Origin: UBA8199 sp035358715
GTDB taxonomy: Bacteria; Verrucomicrobiota; Verrucomicrobiia; Limisphaerales; UBA8199
Direction of reading: 5' to 3'
DNA length: 64,000 bases
Assembly (NCBI GenBank): GCA_035358715.1
Contig: DAOPPX010000002.1
Coordinates: 1 to 64,000, forward strand
Both the position numbers and the translations under genes were made by a program. Of this stretch, positions 17,601 to 26,710 are shown in pieces. Position 1 is the first letter of the stretch, and every line of letters begins with the position of its first letter. The notes beneath the pieces were generated by a model that did no database searches, was not told the DNA's origin, and worked only from the letters and a program-made list of their open reading frames with translations.

Positions 17601-20364
17601 TGGACGGGATGTACACGTCGTTGGTGTCCACCGTGAACACCCGGTAGTAATAGGTCGTCCCGATCGAGAGGCCGGTGTCGGTAAGGTTGGTCACCGCCGG
17701 ATCGGTAAAGGTGCCAAGCAGGGTGTCGCCCAGGGTCACGGTGGCGTGCGTGGCCCGATACACCTCGGTGCGTTTGAAGGCCGACCCGAGCGTTGAGGCC
17801 GTCCAAGCCAGGTCCACCGAACGCAGCCCCGGCGTGAGCGTTTCGAGTGTGACCGCCGCGGGCATCTCCTCGATGGTGAGGTTGTCTATCCAGAGGTCCT
17901 GAGCGGGGGCGGAGCCGTACTCATTCCAGGTGGCAAAGCGCAGCCGCACCGTCCGGTTGACCAGGCTCTGCAGCGACACCTGCACCCGCGTCCAGGCCTG
18001 GTCCCAATCGTAGTTCAGCCCATAGAGCTCGCTCCAGTTCAACCCGCCATCCGTCGAATAGTGCACCCGGAACCGCGACCGATACCACAACTGTCCCTTG
18101 ACCCAGAACACCAGTTGCGGGTTGACCGTGTTGCTCAGGTTCAGGTTTGCCCCCAGCCCCAGCCAATAGGTCGTGTCGGGGTTCATTCGCCCCGTCGGCG
18201 TGTCCCGCACTGCATAACTGCCCCCATAGGCCCCGTTGGTGTCCAGTGCCCACGCCGAGTGGAGCCAGTTGGTCAGCCCCGCCTCGAAGGTCTCGTAGAA
18301 GGGCAGGGTAATGACTGCCGGTGTGTGCTCGGTCACCTCCAGGTCGTCTATGCTCCAGCCGTCTTCGGTCGAGCCCGCGTCAGTCCAGACATGGAAGCGG
18401 ATGCGCAGGTTGCTCTGGTTCTTGTAGGGCGAGAGGTCAATGGACTGCTCGGCCCACTCGGTCCGAATGCCCGCCGCCCCGTAGAGTGGCGTCCAGTTGC
18501 TCCCATCCACCGAAACCTCCAGCCGCGCCCAGTCGTTGTCCGCCAGCCGATACCGGTCCCAAAACTTCAACACCGGCCAGGTCGTGCCCACCAGGTTCAC
18601 CGCGCTCAACGCGTAGGTGTCGGTCGAATTGCCGTAGTTGAACTCGGGCGAGTCTGAGAGGCAAGCCAGCCCCGTCCGAGGCTTTTTGGTCTCGACGCCC
18701 CAACTGCCGGTAAGGTTCCACCCCTGAAGCAAGCCTTCAAAACCATCGCTGAACGGCAACGGATTATTCAAGGTGCGTGCGCTGCTCTCGGTGGGACTGT
18801 CGGGCGAGAATGCGCCGTAAGGACTTACGGCATAGACGCGGTAATAATACGTCGTATCCAGGGCGAGGTTCGTGTCGGTGAGGGTAGTGATGTTCCGGTT
18901 GGAAACAGTCGCTGCCAAAGTGGAGTTGATTCCAGCCCCTGGCGCGGCAGATCGAAATACGGCGTAATGCGAGAACATTGGGTCGGTATTGGCCGCCCAA
19001 CTGACGCGAATAGTGTGAGACGTAACCTCATCGAGCACCGGCGCGTTGACCACAGCAGGCGATTCGGCGACCGAAATGTCGTCCAGATGCCAGCCATCGG
19101 CCTGCGTGGATGAGTCCGTGGTGATCCGAAAGCGCAACAACACCGAAGCGGCATTGGTGTAGGAGTCCAGGCTGAACCTGGTTCGTAGCCATTGATTGGA
19201 GGAATTGCCGGTGAAACTGGCCAGAGAAGCCCAGTCAGCGCCGCTGTTGACCGAGATCTCAACATTGCCCGAGTCTCCGGATGCAAAGTCATGCTTCTGG
19301 CGGAAGGAGAGCACGGGCGCGTTGGCGTGTCCCGCAAGGAACAGCGGGGCCGCCAATGTGAGCGCCTGGGAGGTAATTCCATTGCCATAATCGCTGCCGG
19401 GGGAATCCGACCAGCCGAGCATCGGTGAAGCCGCATCCTCGCTGCTCAATGCCCAGGGCGCCTCGGCGACCCAGGAGTTGGGACCACCCTCGCCATTGTC
19501 AACAAACGGGTAGTCCATCCCTGGATGCGTGGTGACCATGACTTCATTGCCCAAAGTGAGCAATCCATTCGTGTTGACCACTGCCGCGCGGTAATAGTAG
19601 GTCGTCTTGGGAGAAGCCGTCAGGTCCGTTACGGTGGTGGTGGCGGCGGAGGGAACCTCGGTGATCGCCCGCGCGCTACGCCAGTCAACGCCTGGCGTCA
19701 AGGACCGATAGAGGCGATAAGCGGCAAAATCCGGCGCAGCGGACTGTGTCCAGGCAAGGCCGACAGAATTCCGATTCGTGTAAGCGGCCATCAGCGTCAC
19801 AGGCGGTGGTGTCTCACTAATGAGCACATCGTCCACATACCAGCCATCCATGACCACGGAACTGTCTGTGACCAGTCGGAAGCGGACGCGAAAGTCTGGA
19901 GTGCCTGCGTAGGCTGAGAGGTCGAGTTGCTCCCGGGTTAGGGTTCCAAGGTGGCCTGTGTAGATGGCCAGCCCCGGCAAGTTCCAACTGCTGCCGCCAT
20001 CCACAGAAACTTCCACCAACCCGAAGTCGTAGCCGGCTTCCAGCGCGTGCTGATGCCGAAAACTGAGCGCTGGGCGAACAGCGTCGGTCAACGCAAGCGG
20101 CACTGCCAGCACCAGGGTCGAATTGGCGTTGTTGGTGTAGAAGGCGCCAGGGGTGTCGGTGACGGCATGGCTGGGCGAGCCATGGTGCGCGGTAGTCAAT
20201 CCCCAAAGCCCGCCGGGTGTCCAGTTGAGGAGACCGCCTTCAAAATCGTCATAGAAGGGGAGTGTTCCTGCCGAGCAGGAGCCTGCCAAGAGCAGGCCAG
20301 CCAGGCATTGTCCGAGGCCTCGTCGTACAAATAGCGCCGGTGATGAAATAACAGGTGCCAACAT
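14627..20364 (-). CDS. Large secreted jelly-roll (choice-of-anchor/MAM-like) and fibronectin type III repeat protein
   Basis: A secreted multidomain protein. The start at 20364 gives a signal peptide (hydrophobic CLAGLLLAGSCSA, cleavage before GTLPFYDDF). The rest alternates about 150-residue beta-sandwich units (pattern F..FE.GL..W ... W.....DDI) with Fn3 domains (TTYYYRVY). The 100-N gap at 17302-17401 breaks the frame as written. Replacing it with the homologous 140 bp of the neighbouring copy (18444-18583) restores one frame of about 1,925 residues. No catalytic domain was recognised; adhesion or carbohydrate binding is a guess. The C-terminus (VEFSLSLTTPNW...GFYRVRS) resembles end domains common in verrucomicrobial secreted proteins. 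Confidence 0.8.
16739..17455 (-). repeat. Near-identical internal repeat, copy A (contains the gap)
   Basis: Positions 16739-17301 align without indels to 17881-18443 (offset 1,142), and 17402-17455 matches 18584-18637. Differences are scattered single bases. With the gap corrected to 140 bp the period is 1,182 bp, or 394 codons: one jelly-roll pair plus one Fn3 domain. Confidence 0.9.
17302..17401. other. Assembly gap of 100 N
   Basis: Exactly 100 undetermined bases lie inside the secreted repeat protein. Flanks match a second copy in which the intervening segment is 140 bp, so the true gap is probably about 140 bp and the 100 N are a placeholder. Confidence 0.95.
17881..18637 (-). repeat. 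Near-identical internal repeat, copy B
   Basis: Complete partner of copy A. It supplies the sequence missing in the gap, including the segment encoding TTWPVLKFWDRYRLADNDWA. High identity at the DNA level points to a recent duplication or gene conversion. Confidence 0.9.
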
Positions 20365-20512
20365 AGAGTTTAGAGTTGTTTGCGGCGAAATGAGCAAGAG
20401 CGTTGCCAAGAACCAGCACTGCTTAGGCAAGAGTGCTGCCGCAAAACAACGCCAAGATCGGGTCGGCGCGCGTCTTTCTCTTGCGCAGCGAACTGTGGAG
20501 GAAGGCGGAGAC

Positions 20513-21106
20513 TCAGCTTCGGGATCGGCCGATAGCGCGGAAGTCAAAGCGACGAGCCAGGTGCCGGACCATGAAATCCTCGACTTCCTTCATCTCACTG
20601 CGCGCACGAGTATTCTGGTCGTCGTAGTCCAGCAGGTGCAGCACGCCGTGAACAACGTAGCGAACCAACTCGCATTGCCAGGTGGTGCGGAAACGGCGGG
20701 CCTGGGACATCGCTTCATCCAGGCAGAGGAGGATCTCACCGTGGAGCAGGGGAGGGAACGCGTCCCGGGCGACCAGAGGCCCCGGCAACTCGGTGTAGTC
20801 GAAGGTGATCACGTCTGTGGAGCCTTGGTGATGCAGAAAAGTCTCGTTCAAACTGGCCATCTTCATCTTCCCCACCACGTAGATGCCCAGATCAATGCTG
20901 GCATCGGGCCACATTTCCCGCAGCAGCGCCTGCACGATTCGGCGCAAGACGGGCAGGTTCAATTCCCTGTTGGGATGGTGGTTGCGCAGCGTGAGCGATC
21001 GTCGGGCGACCAGTTCCCGTCGCCCACGGCCGCGCGTTTTGGGCTCAACCGGGGCGGCTGGGTGAGGGCGGCGGAGTCGGCTGCTTCGGTCACGCTTCTT
21101 GCGCAT
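20513..21106 (-). CDS. ybeY: Endoribonuclease YbeY
   Basis: YbeY is a metal-dependent RNase in rRNA maturation and quality control. The metal motif reads VVHGVLHLLDYDD: the first two His are present, but the third ligand position, His in E. coli (GYDH), is Asp. The upstream STDVITFDY block is typical. The ATG at 21106 overlaps the end of phoH by 17 bp; a Lys/Arg-rich N-terminal extension of about 30 residues precedes the fold. The phoH-ybeY pairing is widely conserved and supports the call. Confidence 0.93.
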   Translation of the reverse strand: MRKKRDRSSRLRRPHPAAPVEPKTRGRGRRELVARRSLTLRNHHPNRELNLPVLRRIVQALLREMWPDASIDLGIYVVGKMKMASLNETFLHHQGSTDVITFDYTELPGPLVARDAFPPLLHGEILLCLDEAMSQARRFRTTWQCELVRYVVHGVLHLLDYDDQNTRARSEMKEVEDFMVRHLARRFDFRAIGRSRS

Positions 21107-22073
21107 GGTTCGAAGGACGCATCTGCCCGCGGTGGGTTTCGTAAGCCGAGATGATGCGCTGCACCAGCGGATGCCGCACGACGTCGCGCTTCGTGAACTC
21201 AACGATCGCTATGCCTTCGACATGTTTGAGAGCACGATGCGCTTCGAGCAAACCCGATTGCTTGTGCAGCGGCAGGTCAATCTGCGTCTCATCGCCGGTA
21301 ATCACCGCTTTGGAATTGAGTCCCAGGCGCGTGAGGAACATGAACATCTGCTCGGTGGTCGAATTCTGCGCCTCGTCGAGAATTATGAACGCATTGTTCA
21401 GCGTGCGCCCGCGCATGTAGGCAAGTGGTGCGATTTCGATGACGCCGCGCTCCGTGTGCTTCTGAATGTCTTCAGGGGGCAGCATATCCTGCAAAGCGTC
21501 GTGCAGGGGGCGCAAGTATGGCATGATCTTCTCGTAAAGGTCGCCCGGGAGGAAACCAAGCGCCTCGCCAGCTTCAACTGCGGGACGGGTGAGAATAATG
21601 CGCGAGACCTTGCCTTCTCTCAGAGAAGCCAGCGCCACGGCCACGGCCAGGTAAGTCTTGCCGGTGCCGGCCGGGCCAACCCCAATGGTCACGTCGTAGT
21701 GCCTAATCGCATCCAAGTACCTTTTCTGACCCACGGTCTTGGCCGTGACCCCTGCCTTCTTGTCAGAGGTCCGGATGCGATCGGTGAGTATGTCCTTGAG
21801 CATGGGCACACCCTCGTGCTTGACAATGTTCAGCGCGTGCGAGAACTCGCGGTTCCTGACGGGAGTTCCAGCCTGGAGTGAGTTCTCCAGCAGCAGAAAC
21901 AGCTGTTTGGCGCGGTCTATGGCATCGGCCTCGCCTTCGAGCTTGATCCAGCCTTCGCGAGAAGTGGCCTTGACGCCAAGCTGTTGTTCGAGCGCTTGCA
22001 GGTTGCGAGGATCGTTGTTGTAGAGTTGTTGTGCGATGCGGGCGTTCTCAAAATGAAGGGTCTCTGTGGGCAT
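21090..22073 (-). CDS. phoH: PhoH-like ATPase
   Basis: A PhoH-family P-loop ATPase, often paired with YbeY and proposed to act in RNA metabolism. Walker A is GPAGTGKT (about residues 133-140); the Walker B region is NAFIILDEAQNST. The family segments GEALGFLPGDLYEKIMPYL and ITGDETQIDLP are present. The 327-residue length is normal. The start at 22073 follows the HIT gene by 80 bp. Confidence 0.95.
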   Translation of the reverse strand: MPTETLHFENARIAQQLYNNDPRNLQALEQQLGVKATSREGWIKLEGEADAIDRAKQLFLLLENSLQAGTPVRNREFSHALNIVKHEGVPMLKDILTDRIRTSDKKAGVTAKTVGQKRYLDAIRHYDVTIGVGPAGTGKTYLAVAVALASLREGKVSRIILTRPAVEAGEALGFLPGDLYEKIMPYLRPLHDALQDMLPPEDIQKHTERGVIEIAPLAYMRGRTLNNAFIILDEAQNSTTEQMFMFLTRLGLNSKAVITGDETQIDLPLHKQSGLLEAHRALKHVEGIAIVEFTKRDVVRHPLVQRIISAYETHRGQMRPSNHAQEA

Positions 22074-22153
22074 GGCTAGATGTCAGATGCGTGAACGAGG
22101 AGAGAGGGGCAGGCTGGCAGGTTAACGCAGTCGTGTTGCACAAACGACATGGG

Positions 22154-22642
22154 CTAGGATTGTTCCAGGTCCGCACGGAGCCTGGCGGCCAGCTCGCGCA
22201 GGGCCTCTGGCACCACGACGGTGCCTGCCAGGACAGGCATGAAATTCGTGTCCCCCAGCCAGCGCGGCACAAGGTGAATATGCAAGTGCCCCAGGACGCC
22301 GGCCCCTGCGACCTGCCCGGTATTAATTCCGATATTGAATCCCTGCGGCTTCATCACCTTGGACAGCGCATTCTGGCAACGCCGCGTCAACTTGAGAAGG
22401 TCGGCCAGTTCTTCGTCCGTCAGTCCGTTGAGATCCGGCACTTGTTTGTAAGGCACGATCATCAGGTGGCCGCCCGTGTAGGGATACGCATTGAGGAGTG
22501 CGAAGCACGTGCGGTCGCGAGCAATGACATGATTAACCTCGTCATCGTTCGACTGGGCGATGCGCGTGAACAGGCTTTCGCTGTTCTCGGGCTTGGGCGC
22601 CAGGATGTACTCAATCCGCCACGGAGCGTGCAGTGCTTCCAT
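22154..22642 (-). CDS. HIT-domain nucleotide hydrolase
   Basis: A histidine-triad protein of about 162 residues. The triad GHLHIHLVPRW has His at 119, 121 and 123, and the Fhit/HIT-like core FALLNAYPYTGGHLMIVPY is clear. It resembles Ap4A-type hydrolases of the HIT superfamily; the exact substrate is unknown. A second ATG two codons upstream is possible. Confidence 0.9.
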   Translation of the reverse strand: MEALHAPWRIEYILAPKPENSESLFTRIAQSNDDEVNHVIARDRTCFALLNAYPYTGGHLMIVPYKQVPDLNGLTDEELADLLKLTRRCQNALSKVMKPQGFNIGINTGQVAGAGVLGHLHIHLVPRWLGDTNFMPVLAGTVVVPEALRELAARLRADLEQS

Positions 22643-22737
22643 GGCCAAAGGGTAGTAAGGAGGACGGAGAATGTCAAAACAGGTCCGTCTGGACAGCTTC
22701 CTGCGGACCTATCTCCTGACCGTCTCCTTCAGGCCGC

Positions 22738-23958
22738 TCACTTCGCCGCCTGGAGGCGCCCGCGGAGGACATAGACGAGCGCTTTGACCGCCACCTCCAT
22801 GAACAGGAACGGCTTGCCGATGAAGTCGTTTCCCCCGCTCACGGTGGAGTTGGCGCGGCTTTCGAAGTCGCTGAGGCTGGTGACAAACACCACAGGCGTT
22901 GTCTTGTGCGCCGGCAGCAGGCGCAGCTTGGTGCAGAGCTCGAATCCGCTCATGCCGGGCATGTCAATGTCGAGGAAGATCAGGTCAAACTCGTTCTCCG
23001 CAAGCATGTCATAAGCAACGGCCGAATCCTCCACACTGGCCGACTTGAGCTTCGCCTTCTCCAGGGCGTAAACCAATGCGCGCCGGGAGATGGCCTCATC
23101 GTCCACGACCAGGACATCGCGTGGCGCCGTTAGCTGTCTCTGGAGTGCAGTGCCCTGCTCAAAGAGCATTCCAAGGAAGTCAATCGCCAGCGCGACCGTG
23201 CGCAGCGTGGAGGCGTTGATGTTCCTCGGCTTCTCGTAAAGCTCCTTAAGCAGAGCCTCCAGTGCGTCAGACATTCTGGCAACCTGCGGCACGCCCGCGA
23301 TGCCGGCGTTGCCCGTTAACGCGTGAATGCGCCGATACAACTCATTAAGCGGCTTGAGGCGCGCGGCTTCATCTGCGGCTCTGATCAGCCCCTGGAGCAG
23401 TGTTCGCAAGGTCGCCAGCGTAGCCGGGAGGCCTTCGATGAAGGACTTGCGGAGATCGGCCTGAAAGGCTGCATCCGGATCGCTGGCCGCAGGGGGGTGA
23501 GGTGGGGGAGCCGTGTCAGTGGCGACCGGAGAACCGGGTGCCGTCACGGTCGCTGTGGCCGCAGAAGCCGGGGCTGCGGCAGTAGTGCCGTTCTTGGAAA
23601 GGGCGCTCCGCACCACTTCAATAAGTTGTTTGGGGCTGCAATTGGCTTTGGACAGGCACTTGGTGGCGCCGGCTTTCCAGGCTTCTTGCACTATGTTTGT
23701 CAGGTACGTGTTCGAGAAGACGATCACTGGCAGCGATTCATACTCCGGTTCGGATCGAAGCTGTTTGAGCACCTCCACTCCTGTTACTCCCGGCAGCATC
23801 AAGTCCAGGATGATCGCGTCCGGCCGGAAACTGTGGACCATTTCCAACCCTGCTGACCCGTCCAGGGCAACGTCAACCCGGTAGCCTTCAACCGAGAACT
23901 TGTTTCGGTAGATGTTCGCTACTATTCGGTCGTCCTCTATGATTAGAATCTTCTTCAT
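22738..23958 (-). CDS. Response regulator, REC-Hpt-REC
   Basis: A 406-residue signalling protein without an obvious DNA-binding domain. Residues 1-120 are a receiver (IIEDD, IILDLMLPG). An Ala/Pro/Thr linker leads to a histidine-phosphotransfer-like helical domain (RIHALTGNAGIAGVP, near residue 220), and residues about 285-400 form a second receiver (VVDDEA, FLDIDMPGMSG, conserved Lys in GKPF). It begins 2 bp after the hybrid kinase stop, so the two are co-transcribed and probably exchange phosphate. The output is not visible in the sequence. Confidence 0.9.
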   Translation of the reverse strand: MKKILIIEDDRIVANIYRNKFSVEGYRVDVALDGSAGLEMVHSFRPDAIILDLMLPGVTGVEVLKQLRSEPEYESLPVIVFSNTYLTNIVQEAWKAGATKCLSKANCSPKQLIEVVRSALSKNGTTAAAPASAATATVTAPGSPVATDTAPPPHPPAASDPDAAFQADLRKSFIEGLPATLATLRTLLQGLIRAADEAARLKPLNELYRRIHALTGNAGIAGVPQVARMSDALEALLKELYEKPRNINASTLRTVALAIDFLGMLFEQGTALQRQLTAPRDVLVVDDEAISRRALVYALEKAKLKSASVEDSAVAYDMLAENEFDLIFLDIDMPGMSGFELCTKLRLLPAHKTTPVVFVTSLSDFESRANSTVSGGNDFIGKPFLFMEVAVKALVYVLRGRLQAAK

Positions 23959-23960
23959 AG

Positions 23961-26450
23961 CTAAGTCTTGGCGGCGAGGCTGGCATGCTCGGCCAGGTAC
24001 GCCTCCAGATAACTCCGGATACGTGTGAATTCCTCGCCCGCCTTGCGGGAGAGCTCCTCGGCGCCGGCGAGAGCATTCTCAGCGCCCTGGCGTTCCAGTT
24101 CGCGCAACAGCGGCACCAGATTGGTCATCCCGCAGGTGGCGCTCGCCCCGGCGCAACTGTGCGCCAGCCGCCGCACTTCCTGTGCCTTGCCGGCCTGCAC
24201 CGCTGCCTCAAGTCGCTCGATTTGCCCCGCGGTTTGATCCAGGTAAAGGGTCACCAGTTCCCTGAGGTTCTCAGGGCTGCCATCTGTGAAGTCGAGCAGC
24301 CTTGTCATGTCAACAGGCGCCTCGTCGCACAAAACTGTGCCGAGGGGGCGAGCTGCCGGCTCCGTAGCCGCAGGCACTGGAGATGCCGTGGCAGCAGGTG
24401 CTTCGGCGCTGGTCATGCCAGCGACCGGCCCCCACCGTTCCACAATCCCGCGCACGTCTTCAAGCCGCACGGGTTTGGCGACATAATCATCCATGCCCAC
24501 GGCAAAACACTTCTCGCGGTCGCCCGGCATCGCGCTGGCTGTCATGGCTACAATGATGATCGGGGACTTGCAGTGTGGGAATTCCGCTGGTTGCTTCTGC
24601 CGCACGCGGATGATGCGCGTGGCCTCCAAACCGCCCATCTCAGGCATCATCAGATCCATGAAGATCAAATCGTAGGGCTGGCGATCGAGCGCCGCCAGTG
24701 CTTCCAGACCATTAGCCGCCATATCAGCCCGGTAGCCCATCTGCTGGAGCAAACGCATCGCTACCTTCTGGTTGATCATGTTGTCATCGCACAGGAGTAT
24801 GCGCAAAGGCAGTCGGCTGGCGAGAGTCGGGTCGAGCTTGGCAGGGGCGTGCGTCCTGGGGGCGGCGGGCCGGGAGCCGGATATCACGCGAACCAGGAGA
24901 TCTTGAAGCGGACCGGACTTAACAGGCTTGGACAGGCACCCCGCAAACGAAGCGCGGACGAAGTCCGGACACTCAGCACGGACGCCAGACGGGTTAAGAA
25001 GCACGAGCGGCAGGTTGCCCTTGGCGGGCAGCTTGCGGACTTCCCCGGCCAACGCAACACCGTCCAGGCCGGGCATTTCCATGTCAAGAATAGCCAACTC
25101 GAACCCTTCACCCGCGCGCAGCCATTCCAAAGCCTCGGAGGGGTTCTGTGTGTGACGCGGCACCATTCCCCATCTGCGCGCGTGCGAGCTGAGGATTCGG
25201 CAGTTGGTTGCGTTGTCGTCCACTATCAAGACGCGGGCGTTAGCGAGTTGCGGCCGCCCTGTCTCGGGCAGGACCTGCGGCCGGTTGGGCGAGGGGCGCA
25301 AGGGGAGGGTGAAATGGAAGGTTGACCCCTTCTGCGGCACGCTCTCAACCCACATCTTGCCGCCCATCAGCTCGACCAGACGTTTGCTGATGGCCAAGCC
25401 AAGGCCGGTGCCGCCATAGCGACGCGAGGTTGAGGCGTCCGCCTGGCTGAAAGACTTGAAAAGGCGGGCGAGCCGGTCCACGGGAATGCCTATGCCCGTG
25501 TCGCGCACCAGAAAATGGAGCTGCCACGGCTCCGGGTTCTTCTCGGTCTGTGTTGGCGCGGACAGCACCTTGAGCTCTGCCACGACCTCACCGGCGGCGG
25601 TGAACTTGACTGCATTGCTCAGCAGGTTGACAAGGACCTGCCGAAGCCGAGTCGCATCCCCGCACATCTGCGCCGGGACTTCATCCTCCAATAAGCAGGC
25701 CAGCTCCAGCTTCTTTTCCGCCGCTTTCGTGGCCAGCAGGTCGAGCGCTTCTTCAACGCACACGCGCAAGTCGAATGGCTGGCTCTCCAGCTCGAGCTTG
25801 CCGGATTCAATCTTTGAGAAGTCCAGAATGTCGTTGATAATCGTGAGCAAAGACTCGGAACTGGAATAGATCGTCTCCAGATACCCGCGTTGTTCGGGAC
25901 TTAGCGGAGTTTCCAGGAGCAGGCCGGACATGGCGATGATGCCGTTCATGGGGGTGCGTATTTCGTGGCTCATGTTGGCCAGGAACTCCGCCTTGGCCCG
26001 CGCCGAGGTTTCCGCAGCAACGCGGGCGGTCAGCAGTTCGCGGTTGGCCTGCGTCAGTTCGTCCTGCAGATGCTTGGCGCGCAGCGCCGCGCGCAAGCGG
26101 GCCCGCAACTCGCCTGCCTCGAAGGGCTTCGTCAGGTAATCAACCGCGCCCAACTCAAACCCGCGCAACTTGTCGCTGGTGCTGTTCCAGGCGGTCAGGA
26201 CAATGACCGGGATGGGCTGCGTTTCGGGAGACTCCTTAAGCTGCCGCAACAGTTCGAACCCGTTGACGCCCGGCAAGCCAAGGTCCAGCACGATCAAATC
26301 GAATTGCTGCGCGCGCGTCAGTCTCAGGGCGGCGGGCGCGTTGCTGGCAGTGGCGATGGCTACGTTTTCGTCATGCAACAAACTGGCTAGCACCTCCGGC
26401 ATGCGCGGATCATCTTCGACTATTAATACCTGGGACGCAGGTGCGTTCAT
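23961..26450 (-). CDS. Soluble hybrid histidine kinase, REC-HisKA-HATPase-REC-REC-Hpt
   Basis: An 829-residue BarA/TorS-like hybrid kinase without transmembrane segments. In order: receiver (VLIVEDD, LDLGLPGVNG), short coiled coil, HisKA with phospho-His in FLANMSHEIRTPMNG, HATPase (LLSNAVKFT, DTGIGIP, GTGLGLAISKRLVELMGG), and two receivers (VLIVDDN; ILLCDDN...FMDLMMPEMGG). It ends in an Hpt domain whose motif is AHSCAGASATCG, with Ala at the usual Lys position. The N-terminal receiver suggests the input is another phospho-donor rather than a ligand. The partner regulator lies immediately downstream. Confidence 0.95.
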   Translation of the reverse strand: MNAPASQVLIVEDDPRMPEVLASLLHDENVAIATASNAPAALRLTRAQQFDLIVLDLGLPGVNGFELLRQLKESPETQPIPVIVLTAWNSTSDKLRGFELGAVDYLTKPFEAGELRARLRAALRAKHLQDELTQANRELLTARVAAETSARAKAEFLANMSHEIRTPMNGIIAMSGLLLETPLSPEQRGYLETIYSSSESLLTIINDILDFSKIESGKLELESQPFDLRVCVEEALDLLATKAAEKKLELACLLEDEVPAQMCGDATRLRQVLVNLLSNAVKFTAAGEVVAELKVLSAPTQTEKNPEPWQLHFLVRDTGIGIPVDRLARLFKSFSQADASTSRRYGGTGLGLAISKRLVELMGGKMWVESVPQKGSTFHFTLPLRPSPNRPQVLPETGRPQLANARVLIVDDNATNCRILSSHARRWGMVPRHTQNPSEALEWLRAGEGFELAILDMEMPGLDGVALAGEVRKLPAKGNLPLVLLNPSGVRAECPDFVRASFAGCLSKPVKSGPLQDLLVRVISGSRPAAPRTHAPAKLDPTLASRLPLRILLCDDNMINQKVAMRLLQQMGYRADMAANGLEALAALDRQPYDLIFMDLMMPEMGGLEATRIIRVRQKQPAEFPHCKSPIIIVAMTASAMPGDREKCFAVGMDDYVAKPVRLEDVRGIVERWGPVAGMTSAEAPAATASPVPAATEPAARPLGTVLCDEAPVDMTRLLDFTDGSPENLRELVTLYLDQTAGQIERLEAAVQAGKAQEVRRLAHSCAGASATCGMTNLVPLLRELERQGAENALAGAEELSRKAGEEFTRIRSYLEAYLAEHASLAAKT

Positions 26451-26710
26451 AGTCCGGCGTGTGCAATCATTATCGTTTCCTGAGATGGATCACTAGTAAT
26501 CCGGTCCGTATTGAGCACATTCAACACCAATGTCCGGCCAGAACCAACCTGATTGTTTCGCCTTCGGCTGGGCGACGCTGGCTGGTCCAGCGGCTACCCT
26601 GGAATCGGCGGCCCCAGGGGGGCGCGTGCCTGAAACAAGACAAGTGTCCCATTTCAGGACGGCAAAGAAACAATTGCCAGACGAGTGTCGAGGCGGGTAG
26701 ATTTCCACGT

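Noticed and set aside
17227..17796. Frames running through the N gap on the + strand
   Set aside because: Artefacts of undetermined bases; the coding strand of this region is the - strand repeat protein.
23985..25325. Open + strand frame of 446 codons opposite the hybrid kinase
   Set aside because: Antisense shadow; His/Arg/Gln-rich with no domain, while the - strand carries full receiver and HATPase motifs.
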